This document shows, piece after piece, positions 9,419-20,140 of a stretch of 64,000 nt of DNA. The DNA lies in the NCBI GenBank assembly GCA_038087015.1, contig JASBNA010000024.1, positions 62,001 through 126,000 on the forward strand. Direction: 5' to 3'. The notes under the pieces are model-generated. The model was given only the letters and a program-made list of their open reading frames with translations, was not told the DNA's origin and ran no database searches. A program made the position numbers and the translations under genes. Position 1 is the stretch's first letter, and every line of letters begins with the position of its first letter. Origin of the DNA: Cerrena zonata. Lineage: Eukaryota; Basidiomycota; Agaricomycetes; Polyporales; Cerrenaceae.

Positions 9419-11653
9419 ATGATTCCTTTAAGACAGTCTCAAGCAGTCAAGGGATTGGTCAGAACATCCCAGTTAGCCAGGATCCTGGCTGTTCCGGTTT
9501 TGAGAACTGCAACTCGTTTTCAATCAACTAGTATTGATACAGAAACTAAAAGCACTAATGAAGCACCAAAAGTAGTTCCTTCAAAGATTAAAGGCGATAG
9601 AAGTAAGAATTCTAAAAACAACAGAGGACCTTATAAGCCAAGTAATAGAAAATTAAGAGAGATTGTTTCTCAAATCTTTGCAACTGTTGATTCAATTTCA
9701 ACTTCAAATGATGTTATTCCTGCTATTGAAATCTTGGAAGAAGGTCTTAGTTATCTAAGAGAAATCCAAGCAGTGGAAGGTATTGAAGAGGGTTCTCTTT
9801 ACTCTAGTTTCCAACCAGTTATTTCCAAACTTTTCGTTAAAGCTTCAGAAATTTCACCAAATGATTCAAATAAATCTTTAGAAGACCTTTTAGATACCTT
9901 AATCCAATATAAAGTGGCTCATGGAAAACATTTCACCGAAATCATTGCTTACAATTTGAAGAATGTTAAATCGCCAGAATTAATGGTTCAAGCATATGGT
10001 GATGTTTTAAGAATATGGGTTAAGTATATCGAATATTCTGCGGAATTAGGTCATCAATTAAATGAAAAAGTTTATCATTTTATGTTTTTAGAACGTTATT
10101 TCAAGGATAACATTAAACATTTGGTTTATTTCTCATATATCATGTCGTGTTTGAAAGCAAACGCTGAATATGATTCTCAAGTTGCTAAAAAACTTTTACA
10201 AACTGAGGAATTATCAAGTATTTATGATGTTCAAGCTGCTTTATCCAAGTATAAATTAACTGATTCATTAGAAGCCGATATTCAAGTCTTTAAGAAAAAC
10301 TTGGATGATTTAAATTTAAAATCTCTTGATCCAAATGGTCCTTATGTTTTAAGCCAATTGAAAACTTTTGTTTATAGAAAAGACAATACTAATTTGAGAA
10401 ATCTTTATTCTCAAGTTAAAAATGCATCAGTATCGAATAATATCCCAATAACTGAATTAACCATCAGTAATATTATGAATGGTTTCTATACTAATTATTC
10501 ATTTGACGATGTTTTTAAACTTTTCCAAGATTTAATCTCAAATGGTGTTGAAAACCCAAGTCAAGCTACCTGGGATGTTGTTTTAAGATCAATGAGTCAT
10601 ATGAATAACTTAAGCAGATTTAACGATGCTAAAAGAAAGGACATTTATAATAATTTCGAATCAACTTTGAACACTGCTTTGAAAAAAGGATACCGAGTTG
10701 ATGCAAAAGGTTTATGTACTATTATAAATGGTTATGCCAACTTCAATAAGTTTGATAAAGTTGATGAACTCTTGGAACAATATAAAGATGTTCCCGTTAT
10801 CCAAGCAGCTAAAAATGGTATTATTAATGCATTAATCTTAAATGGTAAACTTAATTTAGCCGAAGAAAAATTCTTAGAATTTGATAGAGATGGATCTAAT
10901 TATAAACCTTCAAGTACTGTTATGAATTCGTTTATAAGTGTCTATGCTAAGAAAGATGATCTCAAAGCGGTTGAAAATATCATGTCATATATGAGAACAA
11001 ACGATGTCGCTCAAGATATTGCTACCTATACTACTTTACTTGATTATTACTTCAAATCTTACCGTAAAAGAGGATTAGTTCCTGATATTGATGTTTTATT
11101 CAAAGAAATTGGAATTGATTCTGATTTCCTTGACAATGAAATTTCATTAGCAGCATTAGTCGATGGATTATCAAGAGATGGTCTTAAATTAGAAACTGCC
11201 AGACAAGTTTATGCATTTGCCAGTGAAAAATCAAAACGTCTTCGTGAAAATCCTCATATCTTAACTTCTTTAGTTAGAGCCGAAATTACCCATGGTATAA
11301 TTGGTAAAGGTGAAATTTTATTTGACAGATTAATTAAATCTCATAACACTACGAGAACCTGGAATAATATTATTGTTGGTTTATTAAATAGAGATGATAC
11401 TTTAGCTTTGCAATATTACCAAAGACTCAAAGAACAAACTCAAATTAACCCAAATATCAAACCAAATAAGTTCACTTTATATTACTTACTTTGGCACTAC
11501 ATGCAAAAAAATGATTCAACAATGATCCAACATTTTATTGATGAAATTTCTGCAGTTGGATTAAATGATTTGGGTAAAGATTTACCAAAATTATTATCAA
11601 GACTAAAAGGAGATTATAAGATTGACGAAAGTTTATTAAACAGAAGAGAATAA
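9419..11653 (+). CDS. CCM1: Mitochondrial pentatricopeptide-repeat protein, Ccm1-like
   Basis: This 744-residue protein opens with a presequence rich in Arg, Ser and Thr (IPLRQSQAVKGLVRTSQLAR, then RTATRFQS). The body is built of helical pairs typical of degenerate PPR repeats, for example ELTISNIMNGFYTNYSFDDVF and SSTVMNSFISVYAKKDDLKAV. In S. cerevisiae Ccm1 (Dmr1) stabilises 15S rRNA and helps remove group I introns. Length and layout fit Ccm1. Other yeast PPR proteins differ in size but cannot be fully excluded by eye. The gene converges on CYC3. Confidence 0.72.
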   Translation: MIPLRQSQAVKGLVRTSQLARILAVPVLRTATRFQSTSIDTETKSTNEAPKVVPSKIKGDRSKNSKNNRGPYKPSNRKLREIVSQIFATVDSISTSNDVIPAIEILEEGLSYLREIQAVEGIEEGSLYSSFQPVISKLFVKASEISPNDSNKSLEDLLDTLIQYKVAHGKHFTEIIAYNLKNVKSPELMVQAYGDVLRIWVKYIEYSAELGHQLNEKVYHFMFLERYFKDNIKHLVYFSYIMSCLKANAEYDSQVAKKLLQTEELSSIYDVQAALSKYKLTDSLEADIQVFKKNLDDLNLKSLDPNGPYVLSQLKTFVYRKDNTNLRNLYSQVKNASVSNNIPITELTISNIMNGFYTNYSFDDVFKLFQDLISNGVENPSQATWDVVLRSMSHMNNLSRFNDAKRKDIYNNFESTLNTALKKGYRVDAKGLCTIINGYANFNKFDKVDELLEQYKDVPVIQAAKNGIINALILNGKLNLAEEKFLEFDRDGSNYKPSSTVMNSFISVYAKKDDLKAVENIMSYMRTNDVAQDIATYTTLLDYYFKSYRKRGLVPDIDVLFKEIGIDSDFLDNEISLAALVDGLSRDGLKLETARQVYAFASEKSKRLRENPHILTSLVRAEITHGIIGKGEILFDRLIKSHNTTRTWNNIIVGLLNRDDTLALQYYQRLKEQTQINPNIKPNKFTLYYLLWHYMQKNDSTMIQHFIDEISAVGLNDLGKDLPKLLSRLKGDYKIDESLLNRRE

Positions 11654-11897
11654 GCCTTTTAATAGTAAATAAAAAATTTGACTTGTACATAATACAAATA
11701 CATATTCTTGTAAACTTACAACAAAATTAAATTTTAATGAATAAATAAATACTATATACAAACAAAAAGACAGGTTAAAGAAGAAAAGAATAATTAACTA
11801 AAGAATTTGATTACACACATATATATATAAGAAGAACAAATGCAAAAATGGGGAATCGTAATGAAAATCAAACAAGAAAATGGAGCAAAGAAATGAA
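11654..11897. terminator. Shared 3' region of convergent CCM1 and CYC3
   Basis: The 244 bp between the two stop codons are very AT-rich and hold ACACATATATATATAAG near 11814, which resembles yeast TATATA efficiency elements on both strands. It probably serves 3'-end formation for both genes. Confidence 0.5.
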
Positions 11898-12734
11898 TTA
11901 GTTTTCAGATGAACTAACTTCACCCATTGCCTTTTTCCATAATGGAACAGACCAATGTTCAAATCTATCAAAAGCATTATCAAAACTGTCCAAAGCCGGT
12001 CTGGTATCTAACATGAACGAAGGCATTCCAGTTTCTTCATCATCTGGAGCACCATAATAATCAATGATATATCTGACTTGTTTCCATCCTTTATTTTTAC
12101 CTAAAGATCTTAAAACAGTCCAATCATGTCTGTCAAAAGGAGGTTGAGTATTAAAAGTTTCTGGGAAATATTTACCTAACCAAAGATACATTCTTGCTCT
12201 TGGAGATAATTCATGAGGCTTACCAGTAAACTGTAATAATCTTGGTTCAACTCTCGTTGATTGACTATGTTTATCTTCCCATTCTAAAATTTGTTGCCAA
12301 GCACCTTCATTTAAGAAATTATGAACTTCAACCATTGATTCAACTGCATCTTCAGGAATACCATCACCTTTACCCTTTCTTAACATGGCATTTAACATTT
12401 GTTGAGGTGAAGGATATTCCCATAAACCTTGATCATCTGACTCACCTCTTGGAATTGAACTAATGGTTCTTTCAGTTGAAAGAACTACTTTCTGTCCTGG
12501 TGCTCTCTCTGACGATATGGCCATGGGCATATTATTCAAGGGGTTCAACACTTCAATATCATCTTTAACTGGACATTCTGAAGCTGAAGCTGAAGCTACG
12601 TTTGGTTTAACCGGACACAACGACTCTTGATTTGAATTTGATTTGGATAATTTTGTGTGATCGATCGGACATGCTGCAGCCGAAGAACCTCTTAAGGGTT
12701 TGCTAGTATGTTGTTCAGCCCAAAACCAACCCAT
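11898..12734 (-). CDS. CYC3: Cytochrome c heme lyase (holocytochrome c synthase)
   Basis: Cyc3 attaches heme to apocytochrome c in the mitochondrial intermembrane space. The start at 12734 gives MGWFWAEQ, the conserved N-terminus; an upstream in-frame Met at 12845 is not supported by the family. Three Cys-Pro heme-regulatory motifs (CPIDHT, CPVKPN, CPVKDD) lie in the first 60 residues. The core has [14 protein letters not shown], the heme-contacting His at about 138 in [21 protein letters not shown] and [15 protein letters not shown]. The RTISSIPRG and NPLNNMP blocks favour Cyc3 over the cytochrome c1 lyase Cyt2. The length is 278 residues. Confidence 0.93.
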   Translation of the reverse strand: MGWFWAEQHTSKPLRGSSAAACPIDHTKLSKSNSNQESLCPVKPNVASASASECPVKDDIEVLNPLNNMPMAISSERAPGQKVVLSTERTISSIPRGESDDQGLWEYPSPQQMLNAMLRKGKGDGIPEDAVESMVEVHNFLNEGAWQQILEWEDKHSQSTRVEPRLLQFTGKPHELSPRARMYLWLGKYFPETFNTQPPFDRHDWTVLRSLGKNKGWKQVRYIIDYYGAPDDEETGMPSFMLDTRPALDSFDNAFDRFEHWSVPLWKKAMGEVSSSEN

Positions 12735-12850
12735 TTTGAACCTCGGAATCTCTTCTATACCTCTGCTAAGAATGGATAGACGAATAGCAAATAGATAAGA
12801 GTGGTAGAGTTCCCTGCGATGGAGCAAAAAAATTTGAGTCTCCACCGACG

Positions 12851-12885
12851 AACCCGTACACCACAGCCTTCAAACCCGCACACCC
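12851..12885 (+). promoter_or_regulatory. Two Rap1-like sites upstream of CYC3
   Basis: AACCCGTACACC (12851-12862) and AACCCGCACACCC (12873-12885) lie about 120-150 bp upstream of the CYC3 start, 22 bp apart and in the same orientation. Both fit the core CCCRYACA of the Rap1 consensus. Confidence 0.5.
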
Positions 12886-13641
12886 AGGAAAAGATAAAGC
12901 CCAGTAGGCCAGTGGTTCAGCCGAGTACTGAGGAAGAAAGCCCAGCGAAGGCCTGCCAAATAGAACGATACCCGTAGCGAAATAAGAGAACAGAGAAAAC
13001 TCATCAATAAGGAAGCCAATGTACCAATAGGGACGATCAGAAATTTTGCCTAATGTTGCATTAAATAATTATTTGTGCCTAATTTTGCATCAAAAGCATT
13101 ACGTCTTGTTACGAAGGAACAACAAAGCAGGAGCAATGACCCCCATGGAAATTGGGTGAAATAATAATTCTAGAAGAATGTGGCCTCATTACATAATGAT
13201 GGTTGAGCTAGGATAAGGCCGTGTTGAAGTCGATATAAGTTGACTGATTTGATTTTCCTGTTTTAAGAAGTGTTTGCAACAAAATAACAAGTTGTGAAAA
13301 ATTTGAAAATTTGAATAGTTTAAGATAAGCTTTTGGCAACAAGGACCAAAGAGCTGCGTAACAGTTATCGTGTGATAATTGATCGAGCGTCGATCTAGAA
13401 GAAATTTAACTTACAATCAAGACCAAGCAAAATATGAAGAATCTAAACAGGAGAGAATCTAATTATTACAGAGGTGGTGAGATTGAATAAACCGATAAAC
13501 ATAGCAAGCATAAGCAAAGATTAGAAGAAACAATCTTACCTATATAGAACTAACAGGAACCTGAAATTAAGCTTTGACTAAGTGAAAACTCGAAAATAGG
13601 ATTAATTTTCGATCCAATCAGTATGGGCTCAAGTACCTTGT

Positions 13642-13653
13642 ATTGTTAAGCGA
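13642..13653 (+). repeat. Desert 11-mer, copy 1
   Basis: ATTGTTAAGCGA, the first of three identical 11-base cores (ATTGTTAAGCG) in the gene desert, all on the same strand. The other two are at 16519 and 17827. Confidence 0.75.
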
Positions 13654-15142
13654 AAAAAAAATGAAGAGATTTGACTTGAATTAGTTAATTTTTGTTAAAA
13701 GGACAATAATCTCAAGGGCACAAATGAGCTTATTGTTCAATTGAACAAGCTCCCCCTATTGTTTGGATAACAAAAGAAGGAAGTAACTATGAGAGCTCCC
13801 TGTCAATGAATATAATATACAGCAGGTGGGATTACTACATCAGTTAACGACGATGAGGACCAGACTTAGAATCCTGGTTAAACTTGCCCCATCCTTAAAG
13901 AAAACGAAGAATAGAAGGAAGCTTACGGGATTGCATATCAGCCCCTTGAAGCTCGAGCCGCCAGCATGAATGGAGTATGGTTTGGTTAAAGCTTAGTTTA
14001 TCGTTATCGAATGTCGTTCTTGAAAACGAAGGTATCACGACATTCACCGACATTCACCCGGTCGACACCTGCCGAATTTGAAATTAAAGGTGGACGACAC
14101 CATTTTCTATTAATTTCAGGGGTTTCTATTTCCCTTTTTGCAGCTTGCAACAAGAGTCTACAGGTTGACCCGGTTTGGGGTATAACCAAGCTTAAAAAGT
14201 AATGAGGACAACCTATTCAGTCAAATACATTCCGAGGAGCCAGAGTGGTATAATCCCAGGTTTGTTCTAGAGTTTACGGTACAAGCTTGCCCCAACCGTA
14301 CATTCGGGCATTTAAGTACGATCCAGTCTTATCAATATGGTTTCGCCTTTATATTTGAGGATGGCCATTACATTTCGGTTTAATTTTATTACTTGAATGA
14401 AGTAGTTGAAGAGAAAAAATATTCAAATTTCATCAGAAAAGAATTATCTTTTGGACGGTGATATTTTTTTTTAGTTATTTTATTCAAATTGAACCGGGGG
14501 TGTACATGTCCAAAGAGGTAGGTAATATCGTAATTACAAAGACAATTGAATTATCAAACCAATCATTGAAAATAATGACAGTTACCATGTGTTCCCAGTC
14601 AAGTTTTATTCGATGATGGAGAATAAAAGCCTTATCAACGAGTCTTTACCAGGTGATTCTCCTCCTGTGGACCAATAATACTTTTTTTCCATGTGATAGT
14701 AAAGAGGCGGGTGTAGTTGTTAGTTAATGCTTATACTAATGGTATAAAAGTAGTAAAATATAACATGAAGATATTTTTATGAGGTAATCACTAAATACCG
14801 TAAAGAAACTATGGCTTTAAGGAAACACCTCTTGGATGTGAGGATTTGAATTCTTGATAATTATTTCTTACAGCTTATAACGTATTAATTTGCCGTCTTC
14901 AATCCAACCAAAAACTGGTATCTTCTTACATATAAGAGCATTGTAATGTTTCGCTTATTCAACCAGTTGAGTACCATTCAATTGTTATCAGGTTTCTTTT
15001 CAGAGACGATCAACTGAAAAAAAAATTTTTCATACCATGACGACAAACAATACTTTATATAGCACAACATGACCATCTTATACATTAATTGATCGTATGA
15101 CCCGATGAGATGGCAAGTTACAAAAAGTAACCGCTATTGGTA

Positions 15143-15189
15143 TGTAAGTAATGTAAGTAATGTAAGTAATATACGGAAGTAATATACGG
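15143..15189 (+). repeat. Short tandem array in the desert
   Basis: A 9-bp unit GTAAGTAAT is repeated about three times and runs into two copies of GTAATATACGGA-like sequence. A second small array of GTACAAGTA units lies at about 15600-15625. Their function is unknown. Confidence 0.6.
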
Positions 15190-16196
15190 ACCAAATACAA
15201 AGTTGACTATCACGGCACTGGTAACAAAAAATGAAGGATCATGAGATCAAATATTCCTAGTTTTCAATATTTTTAGAAAAGTAAAGGCAAACAAAAAAAA
15301 AGGAATCGATACAAATGGGTATGTGGTTGCCTTTATATAGCCAACTTTCTCATATCCGAATAATTTGGCATTGACAACTTGTTATATGTGAATACGCTAA
15401 CTACAAACCTCTCAAATATTGTGTTGATCAAGTTACTACGGAGAATTTTTTTTTGTGAGCAACCGCTTTTTTTTGTAATTTTTTTTTTCTGTTTTGTTAG
15501 AAGAGCTAAAAATTTTCAACGTTTTGTTACTCCATTGCAAAGGAGATGAGGTTCAGATCAGTAAATGTGTGACTTGTGAGTGCCAGGAATCCTGGGGTAG
15601 TACAAGTAGTACAAGTAGTACAATCCGGTAACCGTTGGAATAGGCCAGGCTAATTATATCTACATATTTAGCCAAACACTAAGCAACTACTAAGAACAAA
15701 ATCAGTAGTTGTGTAATAATTGAGCATTACATTTGCCAATTCGGATCAAATTGATTGGACGTTCGAGAGATGAGCTGATATATGCTTCACATAAATATCC
15801 TCACATAAATATCTTTACATATACTAGCTATAAGTTCACTAGGTTACCTTTGACTTCCTGCTAGCAAGTAATCCTGGTTTTGAATGCGCTAATAGTATCC
15901 GCGACGAAACATCTACCCAACTATCTCCTTCCAAGCTCCGTCCTCCCGTTCTCGTCCCCCGGTCCTCTCATTGTAGCTTCAAGATTATACTAGCCGAATT
16001 ACCACAAAAAATTGTAGTGGTAGTTGTAGACCGAACAAACAAAAAAAAAAAAAAACTGCAAAAAAAACTGCAAATGCAAAACAAACCCAGCAAAACTGCA
16101 AAAAGCCTGGAAAGGGAAACCTTTTCTGGAACCACAAATTTAAACTGTAAACCAAACCAGCAAAGGACTGGACAGCCAAATGTCGTTCAGCACAAA

Positions 16197-16218
16197 AGGT
16201 TGAAACGTTTCAAACCTT
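16197..16218. repeat. Near-perfect palindrome in the desert
   Basis: AGGTTGAAACGTTTCAAACCT reads almost identically on both strands, one base short of a perfect 22-bp palindrome. It could bind a dimeric protein or form a cruciform. Confidence 0.6.
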
Positions 16219-16518
16219 TGAAACATAAAAGCGGAATATGGAGAGTCGTACCAGATGCAAAATTAGACGATGGGAAGATAATGTAAAGCGAAGGAGCTCA
16301 TGCTCATAGGAGCACTCCTTCCAATGAGGCTGGTTTCAGTTCAAACAATTGATTTAGTGCACCCTCCTCCTTCTTAAAGTGAAGAAACCGCTATTTTGGG
16401 AAGCGGAATACCAGATAATGGGCCATAGTAATACTTAATGAGTTAGATATTATACTAAATAGAGTTTCCCATTGAGAATCAACCCCTCGGAGTGAAAAAA
16501 AAAATCAACCCCTCTCTT

Positions 16519-16529
16519 GATTGTTAAGC
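16519..16529 (+). repeat. Desert 11-mer, copy 2
   Basis: ATTGTTAAGCG, identical to the core at 13642 and 17827 and on the same strand. Confidence 0.75.
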
Positions 16530-17826
16530 GTTGAGCGATGAACTTTGATCAAGATTGATCAAATGTTGCAATATGGTGAGTGCCTAGTGCTCCTTTCTTT
16601 TACAGAGTAATTAGGCTATTGGACTGCTAAAGTATTGGACTGAGACATGTAAAAGGTCGGTGTTTCATACGTGTTAGCAACTATCTCGCAAATATTTGGA
16701 ATACAAAAAACAAAAAAACAAATTTATATAATGAAAATCGTGAATCATTATATCAATGGAACCCTATTGATAGACAAAGCCTTACCCAGCGTAAGTGTAT
16801 GACGGAGTTGTTCACTGTATGTAAAGAATTGGGTGATTTTTGTGATTTAAATTAAAACAGTAAAGAAATACACCTTTTAGTCTTTTATGTTACAATCATC
16901 GTCAAGTAGGATGGGAAATAAAACAACGGAAACAAAAGAGAGTAAAACAATTGTAGATAAAACCTGGAAAATAGCAATACAACACTACAATGTAATTACA
17001 TTAATTATCAACCATAACTGTACCGAAGGAATGAACAGTACATGAATTGTATGCAACAATCAAAGGTTGAGTGGAGCAACATTTTGTACAATTAAAAACT
17101 TCGGAATCAAATATACAAATGTAATCATTTTCAACCGAATAGTTTAGCATTGATTACTGGTGCTAATAAGTAAGGAGGCGCAACAGAAGATTACTGGAAA
17201 AAGGCAAAAGGACAAAACAACAAAAAAAAAAAAATCTGGTGAAGGGTTGTTCTCAGTTCGTCAGTGATTGAGATACGGCGAGGCTCTTTTCCCAAACAGT
17301 GAAGAATCTCCGATTGAAGTTTATTTAAGCTACTTGACTACTCACCAAGTACAACCAATTCTACAAAGCATTGAGCACCTCCGAGCTTTAGATGTAACTT
17401 GAACCTAAATTTGAATATAGTTATGATAATTGACATTTACTGAGTCGAGAAGTCTTGGTGCGACATTTCCCTCAGCTTTCTTTTCAGGATTCCTGAAATT
17501 TTCAACTTGTTTATCAAATGTCTGACTTTTAGCCAATATATATCGTCAAAGGGATATGATCAGGTAGAAGTATCGGTTAACAACCACGGAATAAAAAATA
17601 AGCTTCCGTACTTGTGAAAAATTCGTCTAATTTTACACTTTTTAATTGAATTAATGCACCAGGATTCTAGCTCAGTACATCCACAGATACATGATACGTT
17701 GAACATACTGAATAGGAGAATACTAAAGATGTTGTAGTGAGAATTGTGCTTTTTTTGTAGTAAAACATTCGGTTGTTGTTGGCGAAAATTATCTAACCAG
17801 ATAAACAGATAGAAGGAAAATCCTTT

Positions 17827-17838
17827 ATTGTTAAGCGA
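17827..17838 (+). repeat. Desert 11-mer, copy 3
   Basis: ATTGTTAAGCGA, identical to copy 1 across 12 bases. The left flank, CTTT, resembles the CTTG flank of copy 2. Confidence 0.75.
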
Positions 17839-18989
17839 ATACTTGTGTTATGTTTGACAATCCGTTTCATGTATTACTCCATTATAACTTGGGAGCCTAA
17901 TAAAAAGATTTGGTTTTGTACTATTGACCAACATCAAAAAAAATAACTGTGAAACATCAAGGGCTATCAAGAATATTTTCCCATATGAACCGAGTCTCAT
18001 ACGATGTTGTAATGGGGGGTTTTTATTCCTTATAAAATTGAACCTTTTAAACTATGCACCTACATTGGTCAAGGCTCTAACATTTATTCTATTATGTTAT
18101 TTTTGTCTTGAGGTTAGAAAATTTCAAATACTGGTTGGAGCCGAATCAAATAGGAGGTTACTTTTTGTGTTTAAGGAGACTTTGAAAGCTGTAGAAATCG
18201 TCAGAAATTTTCATTTACATAGATAATCTTGCCTCAAACCTCTCAATTCTCAAATGGGTCAAAATAGGAGAAAAAAACCTGATTTTATGGTGCTTAGGGC
18301 AATGCCCTACAGATGATTTCAAGGAATTATGAAAGTAGGTGATTCTCTACAGTTTTACCGAGCAGATTTACCGATCATCCATGGGGCGGTATCAAAGCTC
18401 TTTATTAATAGCTTAGGAAGCAACCAAAGAATATTACGAGAAAAAACTGGCTGCCTCGAAGAGCGACATTTCAGGGAGCCTTTTTTTTTGTGCTACCCCT
18501 TGGAAAACTGGAGAACCTACGGGTGTTATTGCATGGAAAGGTACCAGCTTCTGGTATGGTGTTGTTCTGGTGGTCTGGTTTTGTAGTCGAGTGTTGGTTA
18601 TGCTACCATTTGGTATTTGTAGAAGTTTTACGATTAATCTGTACAAACCATACGGTAACTCTGCACAAGCAATGAAGAAATCATTGTAATGAGGAATACG
18701 ACCAACAACCCAGTAGCCATGGGCAACCATGACCGTTTGGATCAGGTAATCGAGGAGGCCCCACCAATACGCCTTCAATAAAGGCATGTTGAGCTATCTG
18801 GGGAACTGAAAAATAAGGGCCTCGCTAATGGGTTTTTCGCCTTGAAATCTCACCACCTGAATTCTACTACATGGAAAGCACACAATTGAAAAGTACACAA
18901 GTGAAAACACTTCAGTGAAAAATAAAAATCTATTAATACAATTCTATAAGTATAAGTATATAAGAATAAATATATGATCGATTAGATAA

Positions 18990-19215
18990 GCCAAACCAAG
19001 GGCTGTGGTGAGGCCGGGGTCAATGCATCGGTTGCGAGCCCGCGGTCGGTTTTATTGTAGATCACAACGCATGTCTGAGAAACCCGCGCGGATTTACGAG
19101 GGACAATAACAATAGCGGCGTGTCAAGAATTAAGCGACCACGCAGTAGCCGTTGAGAAGGCACTAAATCTGATGCGAGAAGAAACCCTTGATAAAACCGC
19201 CGAAAATAACACCCG
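18990..19215. other. GC-rich patch at the right end of the desert
   Basis: This stretch is markedly richer in G, C and CpG than its surroundings (for example GAGCCCGCGGTCGG and AACCCGCGCGG) and has several CGG or CCG triplets of the kind bound by zinc-cluster regulators. It lies beyond the 3' end of OTU2. No RNA family could be recognised. Confidence 0.4.
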
Positions 19216-19280
19216 TAAACCAGGTGTATTCATTTCTATAGATATTTTTTCTTTTGGTTGTTTTACCCCAATGGGGCAAA

Positions 19281-20140
19281 TCAGATATTCCTCAACGAAT
19301 TATAATGTTCACCCAAGCCGTAGGAGTATTTGTAGAAACCTAATTTTAATTCCGGAAGAGAAGCTTCAGAATTGAAATGGATGGGAGAGGCACCGGCAAC
19401 AAACACTTTAATAGGACAGTCAAAGACGTGGGCCAAAGCTTTTATTTCCAAATCAGACCCCCACATGGCGGTAGTGGTTAATTCTTGTAGATATTCGGTT
19501 AGGTTGTGTTGTTGCATGGTGTCCGGGTCAAAAAGAAAGGGTTCGAAATCGTCTTTATGATCTTCCATATATTTGGCGGCATCTAATCTTAATTGATCGA
19601 TTGAAACATCAAGTTGATGTCTTTCATGAGTTGATCTTTGATTGAAGCAAATAAACAATGACCATCTGGTCTGATATCAAAGACTTTTAAGTTTTGTAAA
19701 GATAAAATTTGATTCATTGAGTCTTGTTCTATTTTTTTATAATCAATTGAATTTTCCAGCTCAAGCCTAGCTTGAGCTTGATGGCTTCGATTTCTGCTTT
19801 TCTTTTAGCGAGTTTTTCCTTAGCCCGATTACGTTTTGGTTTAGCCTCTTTAGCTTGTTCGTTTTTTTCAGGCTGTTCAGGCTGTTGGTTCCGGTTGTTC
19901 AGTTTTTTCAAGTTCTAATTGGGCCAAAAGCTTTTCTGGAGAAAAATCATCTTGAGTGCTAACCCCATTCAATTCATTTAATTCCTTTTTATGTTTTTCA
20001 TCCAAATCTCGTTGTAAATCAAGACATTTATTATTAACATTTTTTCTAGTTTTCTTAGTAGCCTGTTTTTTCAACGAAGTGATGGTTGACTGTAAATCCT
20101 TCTGCTCTTTCCTATGTCTAGCCTCGATTGTATCACTCAT
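19281..20140 (-). CDS. OTU2: OTU-family deubiquitinase Otu2 (three frame breaks)
   Basis: Otu2 is an OTU cysteine protease linked to ribosomes. An N-terminal Lys/Glu-rich coiled coil starts MSDTIEARHRKEQKDL at 20140. The catalytic block RPDGHCLFASIKDQL (Asp and Cys) lies at about 19640-19680. The C-terminal part reads FLFDPDTM, AMWGSDLEIKALAHVF and GEHYNSLRN with the catalytic His. The frame breaks near 19888 (one extra base), near 19790 (one missing) and near 19635 (one missing). Correcting these gives 287 codons exactly, near the usual length of about 300. An upstream Met at 20161 is possible but unlike the family. Confidence 0.82.

Larger units (their letters stand above)
12735..19280. other. 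6.5 kb gene desert, candidate centromere
   Basis: No open frame above 117 codons is present, and none of the short ones resembles a known protein. The interval is upstream of CYC3 and downstream of OTU2, both housekeeping genes that should not need such space. Elsewhere in the window intergenic gaps are mostly 60 to 1000 bp. Inside are three same-strand copies of ATTGTTAAGCG, several short tandem arrays, near-palindromes and a GC-rich patch at its right end. Large gene-free regions of this size are typical of centromeres in several CTG-clade yeasts. A decayed gene or long non-coding transcript is the alternative. Confidence 0.5.

Noticed and set aside
17924..18226. 100-codon plus-strand frame in the desert
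   Set aside because: Composition and lack of recognisable motifs fit chance. It is kept only as part of the desert description.
18434..18787. 117-codon minus-strand frame in the desert, rich in Trp, Tyr and Gly
   Set aside because: It resembles no family I know, lies opposite several equally open plus-strand frames, and has no supporting context.
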